Source: Lewinellaceae bacterium (lineage in GTDB: Bacteria > Bacteroidota > Bacteroidia > Chitinophagales > Saprospiraceae). Taken from it: DNA of 64,000 nucleotides. The position numbers were made by a program, and so were the translations under genes. This document shows positions 47,377 to 56,147 of this stretch, piece by piece. A model generated the notes under the pieces. The model saw nothing but the letters and a program-made list of their open reading frames with translations, did not search any database and was not told where the DNA came from. Position 1 is the stretch's first letter. Each line of letters begins with the position of its first letter. Where the stretch lies: NCBI GenBank assembly GCA_020636105.1, contig JACJYL010000001.1, positions 4,486,001 to 4,550,000 on the forward strand, read 5' to 3'.

Positions 47377-47416
47377 GCAAGATAAGAAAAATAATTTCGC
47401 AGAAACAATCGATTGT
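47377..47416 (-). promoter_or_regulatory. GH67 promoter with overlapping LacI-type operator
   Basis: ACAATCGATTGT at 47405-47416 is a perfect 12-bp palindrome with the central CG usual for LacI/GalR operators. On the minus strand, a TTGT at its end is followed after 20 bp by TATCTTGC (47384-47377), close to TAnnTTTG. The operator would thus cover the upstream promoter element of the GH67 operon. The lacI gene lies divergently about 200 bp away. Confidence 0.6.
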
Positions 47417-47555
47417 GTTAATTTTAGCATATTTTAAAAGCCTTGATATCCAGGAAAATGTTGGAGTAACTTACTTTAGAAGCAGGGTATAAAAAATATT
47501 GTAACCTGGCTTAAGTAAAGTAAGCCTTTAAGGTCTATTCCTTCGGGTTTTTAAA

Positions 47556-47563
47556 TATTTTTG
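47556..47563 (+). promoter_or_regulatory. -7 element of lacI-type gene
   Basis: TATTTTTG, a TAnnTTTG match, 54 bp before the chosen ATG at 47617. Confidence 0.45.
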
Positions 47564-47616
47564 CAATCTGGTTGCGGGCTACCAGTACATCCTGGTCGCA
47601 CCTGAACACTTCCGAT

Positions 47617-48660
47617 ATGAAAAAAAACAAAACCATCACCATTCACGACCTTGCCGAGGAGTTGAAAGTATCTGCATCAACCGTTTCGAGAGCCTTGAAG
47701 GAACATCCCAGTATAGGTAAAAAGACGATAAAGACCGTTAAAGAGCTAGCGGAAAAAAGGGGGTATCGTCCTAACAGATTAGCGGCAAGCCTCCGCAACC
47801 AGCAGACCCATACCATCGGAGTGTTGGTACCGTGGATCAACAGACCTTTTATTTCTTCCTTGATCCATGGGGTAGAAGAAGCAGCGCGGGCAGCAGGTTA
47901 CCAGGTAATCATCACTCAGTCTCATGACAATTTCGAAGACGAAGTAGATGATTTAAAAGCTATGTTTGACAGCAGGATAAGCGGCATGGTAGTGTCTCTT
48001 GCGATGGAAACTCAAAGCTATGACCATTTCACTCCGTTTTTCAAAAATAATATTCCGGTAGTTTTTGTGGACAGGGTTCCTGAAACCCTGGAATGCCATA
48101 AAGTGGCTATTGATAATTATACTGCCGGTTTTAAAGCAACGGAACACTTGATCGAACAGGGTTGCCGGCGTATTGCCCATTTGAGTGGGGCTTCTCACCA
48201 GGCTATTTACAAAGAAAGGTTAAGAGGATATTTGGATGCTTTGAAGCAGCATCAATTGCCTGTGGATGAATCCCTGATTTTGAAAGGCATATTATTGAGT
48301 GCAGACGAAGCCATTAGTTTGACTAAATATTTACTTGAATTACCCAATCCCTCTGATGGTATTTTTTCGGCTAACGACACTGCCGCGGTAAGTGCCATTC
48401 AATATGCAAAATCAGTCGGAGTGAAAATTCCGGAAGAATTGGCCATCATTGGATTCAACAATGATCCTATTTCCCTGATTATTGAACCCCAGTTGTCCAC
48501 CGTTAGTCATCCTGCGGCGGAAATGGGAAAAATTGCCGTCCGCAAAGCCCTTGAGTTAATTGAATCAGGCATGGTAAATGATTTTCCAAAAAATCAGGGG
48601 ATTGAATTGGAAACTCCGGTTATTGCCCGGGCCTCCTCCCTAAAAAAAGGATTGAAATAA
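47617..48660 (+). CDS. LacI-family transcriptional regulator
   Basis: 347 residues from MKKNKTITIHDLAEEL. N-terminal HTH and hinge (VSASTVSRALKEHPSIGKKT, YRPNRLAASLRNQQT), then a periplasmic-binding-protein-like sensor domain (IGVLVPWINRPFISSLIHGV, VVFVDRVPE, AIDNYTAGFKATEHLIEQG, DGIFSANDTAAVSAIQYAK, IIGFNNDPIS). Binds a sugar or uronate signal and a palindromic operator. Divergent from the GH67-uxuA-GH3 genes, so it likely controls them; candidate operator at 47405-47416. Start at 47617 rather than 47572, as homologues begin just before the HTH. Confidence 0.92.
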   Translation: MKKNKTITIHDLAEELKVSASTVSRALKEHPSIGKKTIKTVKELAEKRGYRPNRLAASLRNQQTHTIGVLVPWINRPFISSLIHGVEEAARAAGYQVIITQSHDNFEDEVDDLKAMFDSRISGMVVSLAMETQSYDHFTPFFKNNIPVVFVDRVPETLECHKVAIDNYTAGFKATEHLIEQGCRRIAHLSGASHQAIYKERLRGYLDALKQHQLPVDESLILKGILLSADEAISLTKYLLELPNPSDGIFSANDTAAVSAIQYAKSVGVKIPEELAIIGFNNDPISLIIEPQLSTVSHPAAEMGKIAVRKALELIESGMVNDFPKNQGIELETPVIARASSLKKGLK

Positions 48661-48757
48661 TCCATTTTATCTTCCTGTCCTGCCCATATTCAGGGGCGCA
48701 ACACAGAACTAATTTTGTTTCCCCACCAATTTTAAAGCAATCTAATGTATCAAAATT

Positions 48758-48787
48758 AAAAAACGGATAACAGGCAACTGTTATCCG
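48758..48787 (-). terminator. Terminator of the YceI gene
   Basis: A perfect stem CGGATAACAG/CTGTTATCCG with loop GCAA, and T6 next on the minus strand. It lies 40 bp past the yceI-like stop and may also serve the convergent lacI gene. Confidence 0.8.
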
Positions 48788-48827
48788 CTATGTGGTTGTT
48801 CTTAAAGACGCTGTATCAGCAAGTTAA

Positions 48828-49355
48828 TTATGCTTCTCGGATTAATTGAGCATCGATGACGAGTTGTATCTTGTCAGAAACAACGATACTTCCGGCTTCG
48901 GTAATGGCGTCCCATTTCAGGCCAAATTCTTTTCGGTTGATCTCCCCGGTGATCTCAAAACCGGCTTTTGTCTGCCCGTAAGGGTCCAACGCTATGCCGT
49001 TGAAATCCACGTCGAGGGTCACCTCTTTGGTGATGTTCCGGATGGTAAGGTCGCCGGTCAGCTTTGATCCGTTGAAACCTTTGGAAACAAAGGTGATCTG
49101 AGGGTAGGCTTCGGCATTGAAGAAATCGTCTGATTTCAGGTGCGCATCGCGGTCCGCATTTTTGGTGCGGATGGAATCCACATCGATGGATACCTCTATG
49201 AATGCGTTATTGAAATCATCTCCTTCAGTTTCCACATTCACGTCAAAAGACTCAAAATGTCCTTTAACGGTGGAGATCATCATGTGCTTTACTTTAAAAC
49301 CTACTTCAGAGTGCGTTGGGTCGATAGCCCATTTTGTCATGGTTAATGAGTTCAT
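48828..49355 (-). CDS. YceI-family protein
   Basis: 175 residues from MNSLTMTKWAIDPTHSEVGF. YceI lipocalin-like beta-barrel: WAIDPTHSEVGFKVKHMMIS, VKGHFESFDVNVE, DVDSIRTKNADRDAHLKSDDFF, FVSKGFNGSKLTGDLTIRNI. Members bind long-chain isoprenoids or similar lipids. Most have a signal peptide, but none is visible here, so this copy is probably cytoplasmic. Third gene of an apparent AraC-pirin-YceI unit, 50 bp after pirin. The longer start at 49394 adds a T-rich leader translation and is not used. Confidence 0.88.
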   Translation of the reverse strand: MNSLTMTKWAIDPTHSEVGFKVKHMMISTVKGHFESFDVNVETEGDDFNNAFIEVSIDVDSIRTKNADRDAHLKSDDFFNAEAYPQITFVSKGFNGSKLTGDLTIRNITKEVTLDVDFNGIALDPYGQTKAGFEITGEINRKEFGLKWDAITEAGSIVVSDKIQLVIDAQLIREA

Positions 49356-49405
49356 TATTTGTTTGTTTGTTTGTTTTATTAATAAAAAAGTCAATTATTG
49401 CTGGT

Positions 49406-50290
49406 TTAACCTCCAATTTCCATGGGAACTTCCATCAGAAGAATCCTGGATTTTTCATTGGCGGTGATTTCAATTTTATCGGTATTCCATACCCCAAAGC
49501 CGTCTCTTTTTTGCAATGGCTGTCCCTCGATGGTCGCTGCGCCATCAAGTAAAAAAGCATAAACGCCATTGGAAGGATCTTTGAATGGGTAAGTCTGGCT
49601 TTCTCCCTTGTCAAATATTCCCATGTGAAACCAGGCGTTCTGGTGTATCCAGACGCCCTCATCCTCCGGATTCGGAGAAAGGATCTGGTGCAAATTGTTT
49701 TTCAGTTTTGCCGGATCCAGGGTGATCTGGTCGTAACGTGGCGTCACCTGTTTTTTATTGGGAAACACCCATATCTGGAGGAACTTTACTTCCTTGTCTT
49801 GATTTTTGTTGTATTCGCTATGAAATACTCCTGTGCCGGCACTCATGACCTGGATGTCACCTTGTTTGATGGTAGCTACATTCCCCATGCTGTCTTTGTG
49901 CTCCAGGTCTCCTTCCAGGGGAATGGAGATGATTTCCATATTGTCGTGGGGATGGGTAGAAAATCCTCTGCCGTTGGCTACGGAATCGTCATTCAACACA
50001 CGGAGTACCCCAAAGTGCATTCTTTGCGGATTATAATAGTTGGCAAAACTAAAAGTATGTCTGGAATCGAGCCAGCCGTGGTTAGCGTGGCCACGGGTTT
50101 CGGCTTTATGCAATATTGTATTCATGGTTTTCTCCTCTTTGTTTGGTAAATGATTAAAACCCACTTGTTTCATCAGCTGGTCGTAATCGGAATTTTTAAG
50201 TACCACGTTCCTGGCTTTAAACACTGCCGGCGCGATTGTACCTAGGGCGCCTGTCAGGAATGTCTTGCGGATAAATGATTTTCGATCCAT
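49406..50290 (-). CDS. Pirin-family bicupin with leader-like extension
   Basis: 294 residues. The pirin domain starts about residue 54 (MNTILHKAETRGHANHGWLD) with metal ligands of cupin 1 in STHPHDNMEIISIPLEG (two His, one His and Glu) and VFHSEYNK, and a second cupin (FLLDGAATIEG). Pirins bind Fe and act as quercetinases or redox cofactors of transcription. Before it is MDRKSFIRKTFLTGALG, which looks like an export leader with RK in place of the Tat RR, then a 30-residue linker. Start 50290 is chosen for this leader; the internal Met at about 49999 would give a plain cytoplasmic pirin. Next gene is YceI; the AraC gene precedes it. Confidence 0.85.
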   Translation of the reverse strand: MDRKSFIRKTFLTGALGTIAPAVFKARNVVLKNSDYDQLMKQVGFNHLPNKEEKTMNTILHKAETRGHANHGWLDSRHTFSFANYYNPQRMHFGVLRVLNDDSVANGRGFSTHPHDNMEIISIPLEGDLEHKDSMGNVATIKQGDIQVMSAGTGVFHSEYNKNQDKEVKFLQIWVFPNKKQVTPRYDQITLDPAKLKNNLHQILSPNPEDEGVWIHQNAWFHMGIFDKGESQTYPFKDPSNGVYAFLLDGAATIEGQPLQKRDGFGVWNTDKIEITANEKSRILLMEVPMEIGG

Positions 50291-50379
50291 GTCATTGTCA
50301 TTTTGTTCACTGCAAAGGTGCGGCAATAAACAGTACCGGGAAATACGATAAAACGGGGAAGAATTATAAAAATCCGATA

Positions 50380-51249
50380 TCAGCGGTTTTTTTTGAACTG
50401 TGAAGGGGACATGCCGCTGCAATTCTTAAAAAAAGCACTGAAATGAGCCGGTTCGGAGAATCCGAGTTCGTAGGCGATTTCCTTGGTGGAAAGCCCGGAG
50501 AAATAAAGCATACGTTTGGCAGCGGTGGTGATTCTCGACTGGATGTATTCCTTGGCGGTTTTTCCGATCAGGGATTTGACGGTCCGGTTGAGGTGATCCG
50601 GACTGATATTCAGCACTTCCGCGTATTGGGAAGTGGCATGCCACTCGGTAAAGTGGTCTTCGACCAGGGTCTTAAATTGCCTGAGGATGGAGTTACCCGA
50701 CTCTATCTGCTGAGGGTGATTGCGTGGTACGGTACAAACATTATTGCATCCGATCAGGAATAGTTTTAATATAGAACCGATGGCTGCATCCCTGAACTTG
50801 TCGTCGGAATGATAAAAACGGATGATCTGTTCACAATAACCCGAAAGGCTTTTTAACATTTCATCATCGAGCTGGAGGGGCGGACTGTCGCCGTAATCAT
50901 TGAAAAGGTTGAGGTCTTCAATAAAGCTGAGTGGAATGTGGTTTTCCACCAAAAACTGGGTGGAAAAAACCATAGAATAACCAAATGATTTTTCGGCTTC
51001 CAGAATCTGGTGCACTTGTCCCGGCGCGATGAAATAGACCTGTCCGTCTTTCAGTTCAAATCCCTTGAAGTCAATAAAATGCTGACCTTTTGCTTTTTGG
51101 ACCAGGAGCACCGTATAATAATTGTGGCGATGGGGCGCATCAGGTTTCCCACCGTGTTTGTCGTGGATGTCCTCCATACGGGAAATGCCGAAACTTTTCA
51201 TGGGGTCGTTCCGGTTGACGTCGCTGTATGTTTTTATATCCTTGATCAA
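50380..51249 (-). CDS. AraC-family regulator with cupin sensor
   Basis: 289 residues: N-terminal cupin-like sensor (PHRHNYYTVLLVQKAKGQHF, GQVYFIAPGQVHQI) and C-terminal two-helix HTH (YAEVLNISPDHLNRTVKSL, STKEIAYELGFSEPAHFSAF, FKNCSGMSPSQFKKNR). Binds DNA through the AraC domain; ligand unknown. First gene of a minus-strand run with pirin and YceI (90-bp gap to the pirin start). Such AraC genes often control the neighbouring pirin/YceI pair. Confidence 0.92.
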   Translation of the reverse strand: MIKDIKTYSDVNRNDPMKSFGISRMEDIHDKHGGKPDAPHRHNYYTVLLVQKAKGQHFIDFKGFELKDGQVYFIAPGQVHQILEAEKSFGYSMVFSTQFLVENHIPLSFIEDLNLFNDYGDSPPLQLDDEMLKSLSGYCEQIIRFYHSDDKFRDAAIGSILKLFLIGCNNVCTVPRNHPQQIESGNSILRQFKTLVEDHFTEWHATSQYAEVLNISPDHLNRTVKSLIGKTAKEYIQSRITTAAKRMLYFSGLSTKEIAYELGFSEPAHFSAFFKNCSGMSPSQFKKNR

Positions 51250-51369
51250 AATACGCTGTTTTTGAGATCCCCAAAAATGTGATGGTCCATTTTTAACAAA
51301 AATGCTTTGCTTTTGGTTGTTGATTGCCCTGGTTATTAATGGCGGAATTGCACTGGATTAGTCCGGTTT

Positions 51370-51936
51370 TTATTTTCTAAGCACGGCAGTCATCTTTATG
51401 GCTCCTATACAAAACGTAATGAGAAAGATGAACAGCATATTGAGGAAAAAGTCGTGGCCGTCCTTATTGGTTTCGTAAAAGTAATAAAACAGGAAGCCGA
51501 GAATTGCCAGGGTGTAAAACAAAATAAAACTCGTTTTTATCCAACTGGAACCGCTCCTCAATTTTTTGATTTGTGCGGCTTCCATTTCAGCGCGGCCTGC
51601 ATTTTCCAACAGCTCATTCATGAAAATAACCGGGCCGAAAAAATTTAACACAGGAATCCACCATAAAACAGGTGGGAGGGTCATTGGTTTTTGATTGTAT
51701 TTGCTTTCAGATTCAAAGGTTTTGAAATGGGCGAAAACCTGGTTGATCCAGAAGGCAAAAACTATAATGGTTGCAGGGATCAGGAATTTTGGAATGGCAT
51801 TGTTGAGGAAACGATTTCTGCCAAATCCTCCGATATCCAGATCCATAGAGTCATTGAAAAGCCTTAGAAAGGCGTAGGAAGTGACGGCCAGGAGGAGCCC
51901 GAAGAAAAAGTAGGAAATGTTGGACAGGTTTTTCAT
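51370..51936 (-). CDS. DUF4328-like membrane protein
   Basis: 188 residues from MKNLSNISYFFFGLLLAVTS. Four or so transmembrane segments (about 5-25, 50-70, 90-110, 130-180). The central PPVLWWIPVLNFFGPVIFMNELLENA corresponds to the DUF4328 signature (WWFVPIANLWRPYQVM-type), so membership is likely but distant. No known function. The neighbouring 89-residue membrane protein starts upstream, with its stop 11 bp before this ATG. Confidence 0.65.
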   Translation of the reverse strand: MKNLSNISYFFFGLLLAVTSYAFLRLFNDSMDLDIGGFGRNRFLNNAIPKFLIPATIIVFAFWINQVFAHFKTFESESKYNQKPMTLPPVLWWIPVLNFFGPVIFMNELLENAGRAEMEAAQIKKLRSGSSWIKTSFILFYTLAILGFLFYYFYETNKDGHDFFLNMLFIFLITFCIGAIKMTAVLRK

Positions 51937-51947
51937 ATACAATTAAG

Positions 51948-52217
51948 TTATTTTTTGGGTATGCGATCAATGGTATTTTTGGCAAACTTCATCACCAGCG
52001 ACAAAAGCAAAACGGCAGGTATCCCACAAATCCCGAAGATAAAGATAAGCTTGTTTACCTGGGAAAGAAAGCCTGCCTGGTTTTGTTCGGTTTTGAAGTC
52101 TCCGAATTGGCCAATGATGAAATAAATAATCGTGTAGAGGGCCAGCGGAATTAGCCATAGAATTAATCCTTTTTGGATGAATATTTTTGTGGGGGTGTTG
52201 TTCGTTTCGGATTGCAT
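51948..52217 (-). CDS. Small two-helix membrane protein
   Basis: 89 residues: two hydrophobic segments (GLILWLIPLALYTIIYFIIG and FIFGICGIPAVLLLSLVM) with a charged loop (DFKTEQNQAGF). No family recognised. It precedes the DUF4328-like gene closely, so they form an operon. Confidence 0.65.
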   Translation of the reverse strand: MQSETNNTPTKIFIQKGLILWLIPLALYTIIYFIIGQFGDFKTEQNQAGFLSQVNKLIFIFGICGIPAVLLLSLVMKFAKNTIDRIPKK

Positions 52218-52257
52218 AGTGGATTATTTTTTTCTCTACAGTACACTTTTTATTTCA

Positions 52258-52283
52258 CGCAGAATCCGCAGAATTCCGCTGAT
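52258..52283. repeat. CGCAGAAT-type short repeat
   Basis: CGCAGAATCCGCAGAATTCC repeats CGCAGAAT at 9-bp period. Related in type to the CGCAAAG/CGCAGAG string at 56148-56188. Confidence 0.4.
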
Positions 52284-52444
52284 TTTTTTTAGATATTCCT
52301 TTTTTTCTTCGCTTTTTCCGACCAGAGGTGCGGTAACCTGTCCTCGGCATAAATTGCCGGGATGTCACTTTATTCCATCTGAGGGTTCTGCGAGAGCAAA
52401 TCATGCTCTTTTCGATTAATTACCCAAATGTGTACGGCAGTAAA

Positions 52445-53281
52445 TTATTTTTTAAAGACAAATTTACCATTCTTCAACTTATATACACCTTGCTTTAGCA
52501 ATGGAACACAAGTATTTTTAGTAAGGTTGGTGGAAATAGCCTCTTGAGTTCCTTTTTGTTCGGACGTTTCAAGCGTATTGGTTAGTTGAGTGATTTTGAG
52601 TTGTCCCCTTTTGAAATTGAAGGCGTATTCATACCAAAGATTGGCGGCCCGGGTTTTCCGGTGGCGAATGTCATCGACCTTTTGTTTGGTCACATATTGA
52701 TAGTCATAACCCATATAAACATTGCGTAAAGGCATGTTAAATGTGTTTAGGTTAACGAGGGAAACTACCTGGGTTCGCTTCCAGTTTGATTCTACCGTTG
52801 GGCCTGATTGGCTGAACACATTGCCATTCCTGTTGACGATGACCAGGAGGAAGGGAGCTTGGTGTTTTTTGAATTTGACGATGGAAAAATTCACTTCGTC
52901 GAGGCTTAAATATTTGAAGGAGGTCATTTTGATGATCACCCAATTAACATCTCTTTTTACCGCTAATAGGTAAGGGGAGGCCGGATGGTCGTTCCTAACA
53001 AAACCAAAGATTTGAGTGGAATCCGTTTTTTCAAAGATGTGTTTTCTGTGAATGGTGACCGTGTCAATCCTGTCGGTGATAAAACTCAACGGGTCGGACA
53101 GTATTCCATTGGGAAGTATGTTTGACGGTTGTTGCGCCACCAATGCTTCCGGGAACCAGGGCAGATATTCATAATCATCCATAGGTTGAGGAGGTAAGTC
53201 TTCAACCTGTGCAACCATAGGTACTTGAAAAAGAAAGGTTATAATAACCAATGGTATTTGAATATGCTTAAAAATCATCAT
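52445..53281 (-). CDS. Secreted protein of unknown function
   Basis: 278 residues with a signal peptide ending MVAQ (residues 1-24). The mature part has a Pro/Tyr-rich start (EDLPPQPMDDYEYLPWFPE) and mixed alpha/beta sequence (HIFEKTDSTQIFGFVRND, MTSFKYLSLDEVNFSIVKF, VFSQSGPTVESNWKR). No family recognised. Its ATG overlaps the TGA of a 46-codon gene (ATGA), so the two are translationally coupled. Confidence 0.65.
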   Translation of the reverse strand: MMIFKHIQIPLVIITFLFQVPMVAQVEDLPPQPMDDYEYLPWFPEALVAQQPSNILPNGILSDPLSFITDRIDTVTIHRKHIFEKTDSTQIFGFVRNDHPASPYLLAVKRDVNWVIIKMTSFKYLSLDEVNFSIVKFKKHQAPFLLVIVNRNGNVFSQSGPTVESNWKRTQVVSLVNLNTFNMPLRNVYMGYDYQYVTKQKVDDIRHRKTRAANLWYEYAFNFKRGQLKITQLTNTLETSEQKGTQEAISTNLTKNTCVPLLKQGVYKLKNGKFVFKK

Positions 53282-53418
53282 CCGTTTTTGGTGAACGTTT
53301 TGGTGCCTTCGGTCTCTTCCAATTTGTCGTAAATGATACGTGGTAATTCAAAGGGTTGTTTTTGGGCATTCAATAAGGTTGAGTAAAGCAGCGTCACCAG
53401 AAAAATCGCTTTTTGCAT
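53278..53418 (-). CDS. 46-residue secreted microprotein, overlaps next gene
   Basis: 46 residues: signal peptide MQKAIFLVTLLYSTLLNAQ followed by KQPFELPRIIYDKLEETEG. It ends in TGA that overlaps the ATG of the 278-residue protein by an ATGA junction, a strong sign of real coupling. No recognised family. The mature peptide is about 27 residues, rich in charged residues. Confidence 0.6.
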   Translation of the reverse strand: MQKAIFLVTLLYSTLLNAQKQPFELPRIIYDKLEETEGTKTFTKNG

Positions 53419-53579
53419 TGTATGGTTTGAGTACAAAATAAACTAATTAATTACCAACGGCCATGAGGATAGGCTGTTGGTAAAAATATCAGCCGCAAAA
53501 ATAACCAAGAAAACGGATTGTACCAAAATGTAAATTTATCCTCCCGGGTTTACAGACCTTGTTATGGATGGTTTTAGAA

Positions 53580-54455
53580 TCAGCCGATGGGGTTCATTTC
53601 AGGAGCCACATCAGGATTTTGGTAAGCTTTCACATCAAATTTATGTAATTGATTGAAAGGAATGCTGGGCCACGCATGATGGGTGGCATGGTGAATGCAG
53701 CCTTCCGTTACCCGCCTTCCGTGCATGATGGCGAACATCCATTTAAACCAGGTTGGAACCTGTTTTGAAAATCCGAATTTATAGATCAGCGGCTGGTGAA
53801 TGGCCCAGGAAAAAACAAACCAGGCCGTGAAGCCGACGATTCTCATGGCCAGAAATATCACCCCGAATTTTGCCCAGCCAAAGGTAAAAATGTATATGGC
53901 CAAAATCGGCATGTAGATCAAAAACCGGTAAAGTCTGCTTCGGGTGACCTGCTTATCCCGAAGGTCAAAATAAAACTGGATCTCCTCGTAAAACAAACAG
54001 GAAAAGAATACCCGTACGATACCGCCCAGTTCATAAACGGAATGCGGGTCGTGATGGGAATCGAGGGAGGAGGAATTCCCTGGGTTATGGGTGGTGTGAT
54101 GTTTCAGGTGTTTCCTGCGGATAGAATCGTAAGGCTCGTCCCAGGGCGTTACCACAACGGCAAGCCCTTCGGAAAAGGCCTCCAGGAAACGGGGGAGCCT
54201 CGCCTTATGGCTGGCATGGTACCGGTCGTGATTGCCAATGAAAATTCTCATCGCGATCACATAAAAAAGCAAAAGGAAAACCGGCCATCCGATATAATCG
54301 AGGCTAAAGGCCGCAATGGTGGCCAATAAGGGAATGTGCAGCAGCATCAACTCGATGTCAATGGCTTTTTTTGTTTCGGGAACAAAAGAAATTTTTTCAT
54401 TTCCCAATGAAATGGTCAAGGGAGAAACTTCCTTTGCCAGGTTTGTGTTGCTCAT
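53580..54455 (-). CDS. Fatty acid desaturase family protein
   Basis: 291 residues from MSNTNLAKEVSPL. Membrane di-iron desaturase/hydroxylase pattern with three His boxes: GNHDRYHASH, KHLKHHTTH (near residue 120-130), and IHHATHHAWPS near the C-terminus. Several hydrophobic segments sit between them. Acts on fatty acyl or related lipid substrates in the membrane; the substrate is not predictable. Start at 54455, not 54521, because the upstream stretch is not family-like. Convergent with nothing nearby; the 2OG oxygenase gene lies upstream on the same strand 298 bp away. Confidence 0.9.
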   Translation of the reverse strand: MSNTNLAKEVSPLTISLGNEKISFVPETKKAIDIELMLLHIPLLATIAAFSLDYIGWPVFLLLFYVIAMRIFIGNHDRYHASHKARLPRFLEAFSEGLAVVVTPWDEPYDSIRRKHLKHHTTHNPGNSSSLDSHHDPHSVYELGGIVRVFFSCLFYEEIQFYFDLRDKQVTRSRLYRFLIYMPILAIYIFTFGWAKFGVIFLAMRIVGFTAWFVFSWAIHQPLIYKFGFSKQVPTWFKWMFAIMHGRRVTEGCIHHATHHAWPSIPFNQLHKFDVKAYQNPDVAPEMNPIG

Positions 54456-54752
54456 GTCCGGTATGGTTTGGTAAAATATTCCTGTATGGTTATTGAAACC
54501 ACGATGCCAAAGTGTCGGCATTTATATAGCTTAAAATCACGGAGCGCAATGGGTTTAATCAGATCGACGGATTCTGTTTTTCAAACCCTGGATTAGTCAA
54601 GGTAATAACTTTTTCCGAAAAATAAGAATTTATGATGGCCAAACCGGGGATAATATAGATTTTTTGATGAATTTATGACAAAGGCATACATAAATTTCAA
54701 AACTATAGTATTCGTCAATGGATAGGGTGTTGCGATGAAAGGTCTGCCAGGC

Positions 54753-55376
54753 TCAAACACTTTTCAGCCAACCCGCAATGCTAATCCTGCTTCGATTAAA
54801 GGAGGGATGAACCTCATGTTCCATTTCATCGCTTTTAAAAAAAACCACCCTTCCGTTGACCGGGTAAATATTTACCGGGTCGTTCCCTTCCGGGTAAAGG
54901 GAAATATTGCCGCCGTCTTCCTCCTGCCAGTACTCATTTAAATACATGACAAGTGAGAATTTTCTTCCTTTATCACTTTTAAACTGATCCAGGTGTCGTT
55001 TGTAGAAACTGAAGGGTTCGTAATTGGCGTAATGAAATTCGAAATCATTGATACTGGTGTAACAGGTACGGTTCAGATAACTGACAAAATCAGTCACCTT
55101 GCGCATGAAAAAATTTTCAAACGGATCGGTTGAATCTTTTTCGATCCAGCGGATCAGATCCCCCCGGACCACGGCATTTTTCTGATAATCAAATTTTTTG
55201 CCGACTCCTGCGGGATGCATATGACCTTCTGTTTTTAGCCTTTGGAGATTTCCCCGAAGCCCGGCCAGAATATATTCCTCCAGAAATTCGTCACAAACGC
55301 CGTATTGCTGATCCACCAGCCCCTGGATGAGGGCTTCGAATTGGGCTTCTTCCCTGATTTTTAGTAACTCCTCCAA
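54753..55376 (-). CDS. 2OG-Fe(II) oxygenase, prolyl-hydroxylase-like
   Basis: 207 residues. Double-stranded beta-helix fold with the metal triad HxD...H: His and Asp in FYKRHLDQFKSDKGRKFSLV, distal His in MEHEVHPSFNRSRISIAGWL, followed by the Arg that binds 2-oxoglutarate. YLNEYWQEEDGGNISLYPEG is typical of P4H-type dioxygenases. Substrate unknown; cytoplasmic, no signal. Starts 149 bp upstream... on its own strand from the GNAT gene's end. Confidence 0.88.
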   Translation of the reverse strand: MEELLKIREEAQFEALIQGLVDQQYGVCDEFLEEYILAGLRGNLQRLKTEGHMHPAGVGKKFDYQKNAVVRGDLIRWIEKDSTDPFENFFMRKVTDFVSYLNRTCYTSINDFEFHYANYEPFSFYKRHLDQFKSDKGRKFSLVMYLNEYWQEEDGGNISLYPEGNDPVNIYPVNGRVVFFKSDEMEHEVHPSFNRSRISIAGWLKSV

Positions 55377-55524
55377 TAATGGTAAAATTGAGCATCATGA
55401 AAAATGATTTGGGTTCAGAACGAACAGTCCGTTTTCGGCGAGCTGGTAATGCTGTTACCAATTGACGGGGTAAAGTGAATCAAAATTCCGGAAATAACCT
55501 ACATTATGGTGATAGTTTATTATT

Positions 55525-56046
55525 TTATCCTACTTCAACCCTATACAACAAAAGCTCCGCGTCATCATCCGGTAGTTTTATCTTTTCCACAAACTGCAGT
55601 CCCAGTTTTTCGATCAGCCTTCGGGAAGCCATATTTTCCGGGATCGTGATGGCACTGATCTGTCTGATGCCAAAGTGATTGATGCCTGTATCTTTGACCT
55701 TTTGGGCACTTTCCAGGGCATATCCCTGTCCTTCGTATTGAGGCAGAAAAGCGAAGCCTATATCAACTCCTTCCAGCCCTTCCCGGTCATACAGCCCGCA
55801 GGATCCCAGTTTGGCCCCGTCCGATTTCCTGATGACGGTGTAATTGGAAAACCCTAATCTTTCCAACTGAGGGGTGATCCTGTTTTGGATATAAGCTTTG
55901 GCATCCTCGATGGACCGGACATTGCGATCGCCAATGTTTTCGAGCCACTTGGGGGTGTTCATCAGTTCCAGGATAAAAGCGGCATCTTCTTCAGCTGTAG
56001 GCCGGAGGAACAAGCGTTCTGTTTCGAAGGTGAGGTATTCGGGCAT
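55525..56046 (-). CDS. GNAT N-acetyltransferase, RimJ/RimL-like
   Basis: 173 residues from MPEYLTFETERLFLRP. GNAT pattern: LTFETERLFLRPTAEEDAAF, FSNYTVIRKSDGAKLGSCGLYD, VDIGFAFLPQYEGQGYALES (acetyl-CoA loop Q-x-x-G-Q-G-x-A), ENMASRRLIEKLGLQF. Transfers an acetyl group to an amine, often a ribosomal or small molecule target. Start at 56046; the longer frame runs through the CGCAAAG repeat and is not coding-like. Confidence 0.88.
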   Translation of the reverse strand: MPEYLTFETERLFLRPTAEEDAAFILELMNTPKWLENIGDRNVRSIEDAKAYIQNRITPQLERLGFSNYTVIRKSDGAKLGSCGLYDREGLEGVDIGFAFLPQYEGQGYALESAQKVKDTGINHFGIRQISAITIPENMASRRLIEKLGLQFVEKIKLPDDDAELLLYRVEVG

Positions 56047-56147
56047 GTTGATATCGGTATTTATTTGTTTCAAAATGGTTTCAGTTTGTTTCAAAATTGG
56101 TTCCGGCACTGCGTGCACGAGGATCTTCCTTCGGTCGATTTCAGGAT

